A DNA stretch of 38,733 nt from Candidatus Bacteroides intestinavium (GCA_019118325.1 DWZE01000016.1:1-38733); one strand, 5' to 3'. Shown: positions 15,606 to 22,873, counted from the first letter of the stretch. A program made the numbers and translations. The notes: a model not told the origin generated them from the letters alone.

Positions 15606-16528
15606 TCGGCATCGGGGAAACCATCCTGGACATCATCTTCCGCGACAACCGTCCCACGGCGGCTGTACCCGGAGGCTCCGTGTTCAACGGCATCGTGTCG
15701 CTCAGCCGCACGGGCGTGCCGGTCTGCTTCATCAGCGAGACGGGCAACGACCGCGTGGGCGACATCATCCTGCGCTTCATGCGCGACAACCACATCCCCA
15801 CGGACCACGTCAACGTCTTCCCCGACGGCAAGTCGCCCGTGTCCCTCGCCTTCCTGGACGAACACAGCGATGCGGAGTACCTCTTCTACAAGAACTATCC
15901 CGCCCAGCGGCTCGACGTGTCCTTCCCCCAGCTGGAGGAGGATGACCTCGTCATCATCGGCTCGTATTATGCCCTGAACCCCGTGCTGCGCGACAAAGTC
16001 GTGGAACTGCTGGAACAGGCACGCCAGCAGAAGGCCATCGTCTACTACGACCCCAATTTCCGCTCGGCACACAAGGAGGAAGCCATCCGGCTGGCACCCA
16101 CCATCATCGAGAACCTGGAATATGCCGACATCGTGCGCGGCTCGCAGGACGACTTCTTCTACATGTACGACCTGCGCGACGCCGACCGCATCTACAAGGA
16201 GAAAATCAAGTTCTACTGCCCCAACTTCCTCTGCACGCACGGCAACGGCCAGGTAGCCCTGCGCACGGCCTCCCAGGCCAAGGACTATCCCACCCGGCCG
16301 CTGGAGGCCGTGAGCACCATCGGCGCGGGAGACAACTTCAACGCCGGCATCATCTTCGGCCTGCTGACCCAAGGCGTGCGCCACGATGACCTGGACACGA
16401 CGGACGAGGCCACGTGGGACACCGTCGTGCAGTGTGGCATGGACTTCGCCGCCGATGTCTGCCGCAGCTTCAACAACTCCGTCTCCCCCGAGTTTGCCGC
16501 CGCCCACCGATACGACGCACGCGACTGA
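15593..16528 (+). CDS. PfkB family carbohydrate kinase (fructokinase-like)
   Basis: The 311-residue ribokinase-fold kinase begins MRKVIGIGETILDIIF. It has an N-terminal PGGSVFNGIVSLSRTG sugar-binding region and the PfkB signature STIGAGDNFNAG with catalytic Asp247. It is cytoplasmic; substrate unknown, probably a ketose. The start was placed at 15593 because the longer frame upstream overlaps the isomerase gene with unnatural sequence. Coupling to the SIS isomerase suggests a two-step sugar-phosphate route. Confidence 0.9.
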   Translation: MRKVIGIGETILDIIFRDNRPTAAVPGGSVFNGIVSLSRTGVPVCFISETGNDRVGDIILRFMRDNHIPTDHVNVFPDGKSPVSLAFLDEHSDAEYLFYKNYPAQRLDVSFPQLEEDDLVIIGSYYALNPVLRDKVVELLEQARQQKAIVYYDPNFRSAHKEEAIRLAPTIIENLEYADIVRGSQDDFFYMYDLRDADRIYKEKIKFYCPNFLCTHGNGQVALRTASQAKDYPTRPLEAVSTIGAGDNFNAGIIFGLLTQGVRHDDLDTTDEATWDTVVQCGMDFAADVCRSFNNSVSPEFAAAHRYDARD

Positions 16529-16666
16529 CACGGGCCATAAGGATATGGACAAACGATGAGTTAATTTCGCACACTTGCTTAACAGGCATTTAGATACAAT
16601 CGTTTATTATTTCAAAAAGAAATATAAATACACACGCCCTGCCGTCCAACCATCCCCGAAAACATC

Positions 16667-16674
16667 TATATTTG
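16667..16674 (+). promoter_or_regulatory. -7 box TATATTTG upstream of the lipoprotein phosphatase gene
   Basis: TAnnTTTG match. Transcription from here would give a leader of about 200 nt that contains the whole 22-bp repeat array B. No clear TTTG lies 20 bp upstream. Confidence 0.5.
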
Positions 16675-16724
16675 CTCTGTCATCCGGTGAGCGGGACAAG
16701 GCGGAAAACGGGCGCGCACAAGCA

Positions 16725-16812
16725 GCCGCCTCCGGCGGTATCGCCGGGCGCGCCTACGGATATCGCCGTCCACGCCTCGGGATATCTCCGCCCATGCCCG
16801 GAGATATCACCG
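16725..16812. repeat. 22-bp tandem repeat array B (4 units plus a partial)
   Basis: Units start at 16725, 16747, 16769 and 16791, each exactly 22 bp; a decayed fifth begins CCTACGGA at 16813. The shared pattern is GCC..CGG.GATATC.CCG (cores GGTATC, GGATATC, GGATATC, AGATATC). It lies between the PfkB gene and the phosphatase gene, within the predicted leader of the latter. Confidence 0.88.
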
Positions 16813-16880
16813 CCTACGGACTGAAAAATAAACGATTTACAACGGAGACCCCGGAGAAACGGAAATAAGCTGATGTCTGT

Positions 16881-17951
16881 ATGTACAAGAATCTGTTAAA
16901 CGGGCTTGCCCTCACACTGTTGCTCTCCGCCTGCGGCAGGGTGACCCCCCACATCACCGCGGCGTGCGAGGAAGACAGCGCGAGCAACAGCATTATCATG
17001 AAATGGGAAACCAGGCCGGCCATTGAAGGCGAAGTGAAGGTCTTCGCCTCCACCGACCCCGACCACATCCGCGAGAACAGGCCTGTGGCCACGGCCCCCA
17101 TCGCCAACCAGTGGATGACCATTGCCAACAACCAGCCGTCCCAACGTCACTACTACACCCTGCTGTTCAACGACAGATACCGCGTGCGGGTGGCTTCGCG
17201 CACGGTCAACGTCCCCGGCGTGCAGAACTTCCGCGACCTGGGCGGCTATCCCGTCTATGCGCAACACAAGCGGATACGCTGGGGCATGCTGTACCGCTCC
17301 GCCCGGATAGACCTCTCGCAACCCGCCACACGGGACAAGCTGAACCACCTGGGCATACGCACCGTCATCGACCTGCACACCCCGTCCGAAAGCCCCCTCC
17401 CGGCCGGCACACTCCCCGGACAGCCACGCGTGGTACACATCCCCATCCCGGTGGATTGCCTCACCGACATCCTGGCCGACATCGACCAGCAACGCATCCA
17501 GCCCGACACGATAGGCCGCATCGTGGAGCGCATCAACCGCCATATCGTGGCCGCCAACGCCCCGGCCTTCCGGCAAATGTTCGACATCCTGCTGGACAAG
17601 GAGAACTATCCCGCAGTCATCCAATGCTCCACGGGCAAGGGCCGTACCGGCATCGCCTCGGCCCTGGTGCTGAGCGCCCTGGGCGTCAACGACGACGACA
17701 TCATGACCGATTACCGGCTGAGCCGCTTCAACATACCCACGGCCATCAGCTACGTCTACGAGCTGCCCGTCCGCTCGCAGGAAGCCCTCATCACCCTGTT
17801 CTCCGCCCGCGAGAACTTCCTGAACGCCGCGAAGGACGAAATAGAACGCACCTACGGCAGCGTGGATGAATACCTGACGAAAGCCGTGGGGCTGCAAAAG
17901 GACGAGCAACGGCAACTACAGGAAATACTACTGGTGAAGGAAGAAAAATAA
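16881..17951 (+). CDS. Lipoprotein tyrosine/dual-specificity phosphatase
   Basis: The 356-residue protein has a lipoprotein signal peptide with lipobox LSAC (Cys18), so it is anchored in the envelope. An N-terminal beta-rich region (about 25-108) precedes a Y_phosphatase3-type domain starting GVQNFRDLGGYPV (113-125). The active loop is CSTGKGRTG with nucleophile Cys249 and Arg255, intact apart from the usual GKDRTG reading GKGRTG. Related secreted enzymes (IphP/LipA type) hydrolyse phosphotyrosine or phosphoinositides; the substrate here is unknown. It is preceded by a long leader with repeat array B and followed by a hairpin at 17979-18008. Confidence 0.88.
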   Translation: MYKNLLNGLALTLLLSACGRVTPHITAACEEDSASNSIIMKWETRPAIEGEVKVFASTDPDHIRENRPVATAPIANQWMTIANNQPSQRHYYTLLFNDRYRVRVASRTVNVPGVQNFRDLGGYPVYAQHKRIRWGMLYRSARIDLSQPATRDKLNHLGIRTVIDLHTPSESPLPAGTLPGQPRVVHIPIPVDCLTDILADIDQQRIQPDTIGRIVERINRHIVAANAPAFRQMFDILLDKENYPAVIQCSTGKGRTGIASALVLSALGVNDDDIMTDYRLSRFNIPTAISYVYELPVRSQEALITLFSARENFLNAAKDEIERTYGSVDEYLTKAVGLQKDEQRQLQEILLVKEEK

Positions 17952-17978
17952 CGCGCCGTTCTTTACCTGACGAAGGAG

Positions 17979-18008
17979 AAGTCATGCCGGAGTCTCCCGG
18001 CACGACTT
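17979..18008 (+). terminator. Hairpin after the phosphatase gene, probable terminator
   Basis: AAGTC-A-TGCCGG pairs with CCGGCA-C-GACTT around a 6-nt loop, giving 11 pairs with one mismatch. It begins 27 nt after the stop. The downstream T content is poor, so efficiency is uncertain. Confidence 0.5.
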
Positions 18009-18071
18009 GCCTCCGTTTCAGTTTCGCTATACCTACTTAATTATAAAAATCCCCCTTTGCCCACAAAAAAG

Positions 18072-18109
18072 TTGAGCACTTATGGAACTCCAGAAAGGAG
18101 CCTGCTCAA
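18072..18109 (-). terminator. Hairpin with T run on the minus strand
   Basis: TTGAGCA (18072-18078) pairs with TGCTCAA (18103-18109), with an inner CTCC/GGAG pair. On the minus strand it is followed by CTTTTTTG, the form of an intrinsic terminator. No minus-strand gene lies to its right before the structured-RNA promoter, so it may block antisense transcription or end an unseen transcript. Confidence 0.4.
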
Positions 18110-18153
18110 GAAAAATCACCCGTTCATGCTTTTTCAACAATTTTACCTATGTC

Positions 18154-18185
18154 TTTGGATTTCACGAAAAAATCTTCTAACTTTG
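18154..18185 (+). promoter_or_regulatory. Strong Bacteroides-type promoter for the structured RNA
   Basis: TTTG at 18154-18157, then 20 bp, then TAACTTTG at 18178-18185. Both boxes and the spacing match the Bacteroides housekeeping consensus, one of the two best promoters in the window. Start of transcription would be near 18192. Confidence 0.8.
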
Positions 18186-18191
18186 TAGCGT

Positions 18192-18510
18192 TTTCTTCCC
18201 CTTGGCTTCTTTTGCAGAAGCCGGGCGGGCGGGAAACGGACATATAAAGAAAGACGTTTACTTAGCGTTTTGTCTTTGGCACATCAGAATCTCGCAAATT
18301 CATAATCGTAGTCAAAAGCAAAGCAACGGTAGATGTCTGCGGGATATGTTATGTCCCTTGGTGCGTTCCCTTTTTTACAAGGGACACGTGCCAAGTCATC
18401 ATATACATATCAGCGTGGGCTTCTGCGTTGCTCGTTCAGACTACGGTGGGCAATGCGAGAGCCTTGATGTGCGGGACGAGTGACAGGTACAGATTCCCGC
18501 GCTTTTTCTT
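18192..18510 (+). ncRNA. Structured RNA of about 320 nt, family not recognised
   Basis: Bounded by a near-consensus promoter and an intrinsic terminator. Visible helices: GGCTTCT/AGAAGCC at 18203-18221. A long central hairpin pairs GATATG (18343-18348) with CATATC (18406-18411), CTTGG (18357-18361) with CCAAG (18391-18395), CGT with ACG, and CCCTT with AAGGG. A GCgTTGC/GCAAtGC pairing spans about 18425-18456. The terminator stem is GTGCGGGA/TCCCGCGC. I checked by eye for RNase P, tmRNA, SRP and 6S hallmarks (for example GAGGAAAGTCC) and found none. A frame can be read through it (18202-18483) but needs a TTG start and crosses every helix, so I regard it as non-coding. It precedes the low-GC cassette and could be an independent RNA or a long regulatory leader. 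Confidence 0.65.
18469..18510 (+). terminator. Intrinsic terminator of the structured RNA
   Basis: GTGCGGGA (18469-18476) pairs with TCCCGCGC (18495-18502), including one G-T pair, and is followed directly by TTTTTCTTT. If it is leaky or regulated, transcription could continue into the cassette genes. Confidence 0.75.
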
Positions 18511-18789
18511 TATATGGCAATGCCTTTACTAAACATGATTAAACCCGTCCGGGTTGGGGGATCTGCAAGGACATAAAAACAGACATCGCTATGAGTGAAG
18601 TAAAATCCTTACAAACTGTTCAGTACGGAAATCCACATATCAATCCGCACTGCATTCTTGTCCAATCCCATTCTGCTAAAAGCAAAATAGTATAAGATAA
18701 ATCATGCTCCTTCATATCAATTCTGAAACAGGAGAGGCATTATTATCAAATTTGTAACCCCAATTATCTTTCCATACCCCCAAAACATT
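18511..18789 (+). other. Region between the structured RNA and the first cassette gene
   Basis: About 280 bp. It contains a small AACCC/GGGTT hairpin (18542-18555), the 34-codon ORF at 18591-18695, and an AT-rich stretch with TATCTTTC (18765-18772) that resembles a -7 box just before the ATG at 18790. No perfect promoter was seen, so the cassette may depend partly on read-through. Confidence 0.5.
18591..18695 (+). CDS. Candidate 34-residue peptide downstream of the structured RNA
   Basis: ATG frame starting MSEVKSLQTVQYGNPHINPH and ending AKSKIV before TAA. It has a natural residue mix but no recognisable family and no strong ribosome-binding site. It lies between the RNA terminator and the first cassette gene. 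It could be a small protein, a leader peptide or chance. Confidence 0.25.
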   Translation: MSEVKSLQTVQYGNPHINPHCILVQSHSAKSKIV

Positions 18790-19950
18790 ATGAATTTCCT
18801 AAAACTTATATTTAGCTATTTTTTTGCAAACCAAGTGTATAAAGCCCAAACCGGAGAATCGTTAGCAGACGGATGCTTCAAGCAAATCCTTCGAACAATA
18901 GTAACCATTGCCCTCTTTATAGTTATAATTGTTCAATGCATAGGGAGAAATGAACAAGAAAGCGATTCCACTTCCCCTGAAGAAACAGAATCGCTCAATG
19001 TAAACTATAAACCCTCCCCCAACGAAAGGGAAGTCCAACCGGAAAATATCCGTAAGCACAACCGAAGTACTCAGGAACAACAACTTGTTTCCGCATTACA
19101 ATTTCTCTATCAATCGGGGTCAATCCCCAAAAAATACGAATACTCTCGCTATTTTGAAGATGCTTTGAGTTCGCTACCATACAAAAGCATTCTTAATTAT
19201 CAAGCCAAATTCGCAGATATTTATCAAGCCAAAGATTATTCAAATTATCGCCAAGCTTTTATTTCCCAGAAAGTAATGGACACTGCGGAAAAATTCCGAG
19301 ATCTGTTAGATATCGAACAAACTAATGGTACATTCTCAGAACATGAAGCAAAAATCCTTCTGACGGAATTTATGGAGTTTTCATCAATAGCCTACTGTGG
19401 TGTATGGGCTACTATCAAAGACTCACAAATACCTTATATTTTCAAAAACTATAGCTTGGAAGACATTGCCATATACACCCCCTATCAGATTCAATTCATT
19501 TCAAAAAGATTCTTATCAGATTCTCGTGACGAATACTATCTTGTCATTCCCCAAATATTTAACGTACCTTTCACTGACCAAAACATCACCTTCTATTTTC
19601 CACTTTTATGCTTTCTCTATATAAATCCACTTCTACCAGAAGTTTACTTAAATTTCGATTCCGTTCAATCATTTACCGTAAGAGCTCCATTTTTCAATTC
19701 CACATGGGCCTTCCCATACGAGAAATTCCAACCCATTCTACAGAAAGCACTCAAAGGAGTTAAAGACTTTGACAAACCTTTCCTATTAGACTTAAGCTCT
19801 TTGCAGATTATGATTCAATCGCAAGGCATCCTCCTAAACAACGAGAAAATACAACTTAAGCATATCAATTCGAACTCTGACAACCTCATGGTCATGGATT
19901 TATATGCATTTGGAGATTTATCAGCTTGCTTTTGGGAACAGCATGAATGA
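18790..19950 (+). CDS. Membrane-anchored hypothetical protein, probably shortened by an in-frame TGA
   Basis: A 386-residue AT-rich gene, unlike the GC-rich neighbours. It has an N-terminal segment, one clear membrane helix (about 35-50, ILRTIVTIALFIVIIVQCIG), then a charged Ser/Pro/Glu linker (55-95) and a soluble domain of about 290 residues with no known motif. I do not recognise a family. After the TGA at 19948-19950 the same frame continues for 20 sense codons with ordinary composition (DINFNLEVTDITLPKKEDKN) to a TAA at 20011-20013, just 19 bp before the next gene. The natural end was therefore probably 20013, and the TGA is a nonsense mutation, a read-through stop or a sequencing error. 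It is the first gene of the low-GC cassette. Confidence 0.7.
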   Translation: MNFLKLIFSYFFANQVYKAQTGESLADGCFKQILRTIVTIALFIVIIVQCIGRNEQESDSTSPEETESLNVNYKPSPNEREVQPENIRKHNRSTQEQQLVSALQFLYQSGSIPKKYEYSRYFEDALSSLPYKSILNYQAKFADIYQAKDYSNYRQAFISQKVMDTAEKFRDLLDIEQTNGTFSEHEAKILLTEFMEFSSIAYCGVWATIKDSQIPYIFKNYSLEDIAIYTPYQIQFISKRFLSDSRDEYYLVIPQIFNVPFTDQNITFYFPLLCFLYINPLLPEVYLNFDSVQSFTVRAPFFNSTWAFPYEKFQPILQKALKGVKDFDKPFLLDLSSLQIMIQSQGILLNNEKIQLKHINSNSDNLMVMDLYAFGDLSACFWEQHE

Positions 19951-20032
19951 GATATCAACTTTAACCTCGAAGTAACAGATATAACCCTGCCAAAGAAAGA
20001 AGATAAGAATTAAACCATTAACTCTCAGAATT

Positions 20033-20683
20033 ATGAAGAACGTAGTAGACCTCATCATTCGCAGCGCATTCCGCGACCTAATCGAAATGGAACAGGAATC
20101 CGGAAACATCAAACTGATTTACCCGCAGCTGCGCAACAAGCATAAGCGACAAAGCGAACAGGAGTTCAAACAACTGTTCATCGACCACTTTTGCAGGACA
20201 ACGGAAGGGCTGAAGTATTCCGTAGAAACACCCACCCTGAACAGCTATTCCTTCAAGAAAGAGGAAAAGCCTGCCCTCGATGAAAATGGCAGATCCGGTA
20301 ACATCGATCTGTGTATCCATCAGTATGTCGGCAATGAGTGGAAACGCCTGCACCTCGTCGAGTTCAAAGCACACAATATACCGGAAGTCCATATCGAAAA
20401 AGACTTGTTGAAACTAAGCGTTGGGTTCAAAGGCGACGAACTGAACAAAATCAACTACTTGGTTCACCTAATCTATACGGCAGACCAAAGGACCCTTGAC
20501 AGTTTGATAGAAAAGTACGACAAACTAAAATCAGCCATAAACAGACCTGAGCAGAAACAGATAACCGTCTACCTGCTCTTTGCCAGCGGCGTGAAAAACG
20601 TGCCTCTGTCACCCGGCTATTACGTCTTTGATCTCTTTGAAGGCATTGATGTACAGAATTACAAGAACATGGAACAAGCATAA
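20033..20683 (+). CDS. PD-(D/E)XK nuclease-fold-like protein
   Basis: The 216-residue soluble protein has a motif series consistent with the restriction-endonuclease fold: acidic E42/E44 in QSEQEFKQLF, D92 in SGNIDLCI, and E110 and K112 in HLVEFKAHN. This is D-x(17)-ExK at the expected spacing, with the ExK at the end of a hydrophobic strand. The assignment is by motif only and the role is unknown; it could be a nuclease, or one of the many non-nucleolytic members. It is co-directional with its neighbours, 16 nt before the ATG of the zinc-ribbon gene. Composition is intermediate between the AT-rich first gene and the GC-rich flanks. Confidence 0.6.
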   Translation: MKNVVDLIIRSAFRDLIEMEQESGNIKLIYPQLRNKHKRQSEQEFKQLFIDHFCRTTEGLKYSVETPTLNSYSFKKEEKPALDENGRSGNIDLCIHQYVGNEWKRLHLVEFKAHNIPEVHIEKDLLKLSVGFKGDELNKINYLVHLIYTADQRTLDSLIEKYDKLKSAINRPEQKQITVYLLFASGVKNVPLSPGYYVFDLFEGIDVQNYKNMEQA

Positions 20684-20699
20684 AAACGGAGGACTGAAC

Positions 20700-21875
20700 A
20701 TGGCTTTAATAAAATGTTATGAATGCGGGGCAATGGTATCTGATAAAGCTACCACTTGCCCTCACTGCGGAGCACCCCTTGTAAAAGAAGCGGCAAATGA
20801 CAGCAGCAATCCGCCTTACAGGCAGTTTTATATCGACGAACAGCCAACCTTAAGCTTTGGCGAAGCAATATACTCAGCCCTTATCAAGAACTATGTCAAC
20901 TTCTCCGGCAGGGCACGCCGGTCTGAATACTGGTATTACAGTCTTTTCGACGTGTTAGTAAGCATCATAACATACTTCATTCCTTCACCAACCATTGAAG
21001 TATGGGGACAGCCTGTCAGCCTGCTCTATTGCCTGTTCTGGCTCGCCCTCTTTCTGCCCATGCTGTCTGTATCTGTCCGCCGCCTGCATGACATTGGCAA
21101 AAACGGATGGAACATATTGACGTTCTATCTCATACCACCTATAACCATATTCTTAATTATCAACTCAAATCCATACGCCGTCCTCGGATGGACGGTGGGC
21201 TGTATCATCTACATCATACGTCTGGTCATCTGGCTGTGCAGGGACTCGTCTGAAGAAGAAAATGACTATGGTCCATCCCCCAAGTACATGCAAGTTCCCA
21301 CGTCTAAGCCTATTTCTAAGCCAACTTCCAAACCCACTCCGTCTCCGACCATTGCTGAAGACAATTCTTCCTATGCCCCGACGGCAAACAACTCCAGACC
21401 GCTCAGAGGGATGAGCGGAGCACATCTGGAAGCCATGAGAGACATACAAGAGTTAAAGGAACAGGACGGCAGCAAGAAAGAAATTGTCGAAGAAATCAAG
21501 AAAACGCACCAACAATTCTTGGCTGAACAAGAAAGGAAAGAATCGGAAACCAAAAAGGAAGACAAGCGTCCAACTCTTTCACCAGCATCATCTCTCATGA
21601 CGGACCCCCATCCCAAAAAGACAGACACCCCTGCCGACACGAAACAAGCCGTAGGCAAAGACAGCAGGAAGCAAATCCTGCAAGGAATCCTCCAGGCAGT
21701 GGGAGCCTACGTGATCTTCCTCATGTGCCTGTTGCTTCTCGGCAGCCTTTTCCCGCAAAGCAAAGGCCTGCATTATTACGCCAATGGCTTCTACGCTTGG
21801 TTCGGATGGCAACCTTTCAAGGATGCCCCCGCTTTCCAACAGTATCCGCTCATCGATTTGTGGGGAAACGATTGA
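20700..21875 (+). CDS. Zinc-ribbon / DUF805 / C-terminal membrane protein
   Basis: A 391-residue multidomain protein. A zinc ribbon with C6xxC9 and C20xxC23 is followed by a DUF805 domain with several membrane helices (about 50-180), including FSGRARRSEYWYYSLFD and SVSVRRLHDIGKNGW. Next come a Ser/Lys/Pro/Thr linker (SKPISKPTSKPTPSPT), a long charged stretch rich in Lys and Glu (about 240-320) likely to be helical, and a last membrane helix (about 332-352) with a short aromatic tail. An unusually good ribosome-binding site (GGAGG, 7 nt before ATG) fixes the start; the longer upstream frame overlaps the previous gene. Function unknown; the layout suggests a membrane scaffold or sensor. Confidence 0.8.
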   Translation: MALIKCYECGAMVSDKATTCPHCGAPLVKEAANDSSNPPYRQFYIDEQPTLSFGEAIYSALIKNYVNFSGRARRSEYWYYSLFDVLVSIITYFIPSPTIEVWGQPVSLLYCLFWLALFLPMLSVSVRRLHDIGKNGWNILTFYLIPPITIFLIINSNPYAVLGWTVGCIIYIIRLVIWLCRDSSEEENDYGPSPKYMQVPTSKPISKPTSKPTPSPTIAEDNSSYAPTANNSRPLRGMSGAHLEAMRDIQELKEQDGSKKEIVEEIKKTHQQFLAEQERKESETKKEDKRPTLSPASSLMTDPHPKKTDTPADTKQAVGKDSRKQILQGILQAVGAYVIFLMCLLLLGSLFPQSKGLHYYANGFYAWFGWQPFKDAPAFQQYPLIDLWGND

Positions 21876-21909
21876 CTATCTTATGCTATAACTAAAACCC
21901 TATCAGCTC

Positions 21910-22743
21910 ATGAAATTTCATATTACCGCCCCAGGCAAATATCTGGCACTCCTGCTTGCCGCTTGGATCATAGTCAACAGCATTATTCTATGGGTACGTT
22001 ACGAGCCCATCCCAACAAACCTTCAACTGACCGTCGGGACTGAAACCGTGCAGATGGTCTTCGTCAAAGGCGGAACATTCCAATTGGGAGAATCGGAAGA
22101 GGTACTGGAAGGCGAGGACAGTTTCACACGAAAATGGCTGGCCGAACAGATGCCTAAGCACCAAGTAACGTTATCCGACTATTACATAGGAGCCTGCGAA
22201 GTAACACAAGGATTATGGCAAGAAGTCATGGGAAACAATCCGTCCTCTATAAAAGGGAAACACCTGCCTGTGACGGACATCAGCTGGCAGGAAGCACAGC
22301 TGTTCATAGAAGCCTTGAACCAACGTACCGGCCGGCATTTCAGGCTTCCCACAGATGCCGAATGGGTGTACGCCGCACGCGGAGGTGAAAAACAAAGCTC
22401 ACAGCGCTACGCAGGTTCCGACCACTTATACGAAGTAGCCTGGGTCAAAGGCAATGCAGAAGGAAGCATACACAACGTCATGCAGAAACTGCCCAATGCG
22501 TTGGGAATTTATGACATGTGCGGCAATGTGATGGAATGGTGTCACGACTGGTATGCCCCCTATCCGAACATCAGCGAAACGAATCCCACAGGAAGCCCCA
22601 TAGGGGTATACAAAGTAGCACACGGAGGTGCATGGAGAGCCAGTGAAGTATTCTGCCTGCCGTCCATACGTACATACGACGATCCGGCGAAAGGTTACAA
22701 TTACCTTGGTTTCCGCCTAGCATTAGATGCAAATGCATACTAG
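21910..22743 (+). CDS. Membrane-anchored SUMF1/FGE-fold protein, not a classical formylglycine-generating enzyme
   Basis: The 277-residue protein has one N-terminal membrane helix (about 10-29). It is followed by a full sulfatase-modifying-factor domain: MVFVKGGTFQLGE, HQVTLSDYYIGACEVTQGLWQEVMG, FRLPTDAEWVYAARGG, YDMCGNVMEWCHDWY and GGAWRASEVFCLPSIRTYDD...YLGFRLAL. In true FGE a Cys pair in the last block binds copper. The second (C249) is present but the position of the first holds Ala244, so oxidase activity is not expected. It more likely acts as a C-type-lectin-like binding module on the envelope. It closes the cassette, 34 nt after the DUF805 gene. Confidence 0.88.
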   Translation: MKFHITAPGKYLALLLAAWIIVNSIILWVRYEPIPTNLQLTVGTETVQMVFVKGGTFQLGESEEVLEGEDSFTRKWLAEQMPKHQVTLSDYYIGACEVTQGLWQEVMGNNPSSIKGKHLPVTDISWQEAQLFIEALNQRTGRHFRLPTDAEWVYAARGGEKQSSQRYAGSDHLYEVAWVKGNAEGSIHNVMQKLPNALGIYDMCGNVMEWCHDWYAPYPNISETNPTGSPIGVYKVAHGGAWRASEVFCLPSIRTYDDPAKGYNYLGFRLALDANAY

Positions 22744-22807
22744 GTGGAAGAAAAAGCTCTGATCTTACAGGGAAAAACTCATAAATGCAGGAAGAATCTT
22801 CATCTCC

Positions 22808-22873
22808 AGCCTGGAGATGTATATCTCTATACTAAAGAGATATATATATCCAGGTTAGAGATATACATCTTTA
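22808..22873. repeat. 22-bp tandem repeat array C (AT-rich, 3 units)
   Basis: Units start at 22808, 22830 and 22852, exactly 22 bp apart, each with a GAGATATA-type palindromic core; a decayed unit precedes them (about 22786-22807). It has the same period and core type as arrays A and B but in AT-rich form. It lies between the SUMF1 gene and the helicase promoter. Confidence 0.7.

Noticed and set aside
18202..18483. Open frame of about 93 codons across the structured RNA
   Set aside because: It needs a TTG start, overlaps all predicted helices, lies precisely between promoter and terminator, and has no protein-like pattern. Treated as non-coding.
18192..18510. Structured RNA as RNase P RNA, tmRNA, SRP or 6S RNA
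   Set aside because: The conserved cores (such as GAGGAAAGTCC of RNase P, or a tRNA-like CCA end for tmRNA) are not present by eye. A covariance search would be decisive.
21910..22743. SUMF1 protein as target of a diversity-generating retroelement
   Set aside because: The C-terminal lectin-like segment is the usual variable region of such systems, but there is no reverse transcriptase in the cassette and I saw no adenine-rich template copy nearby.
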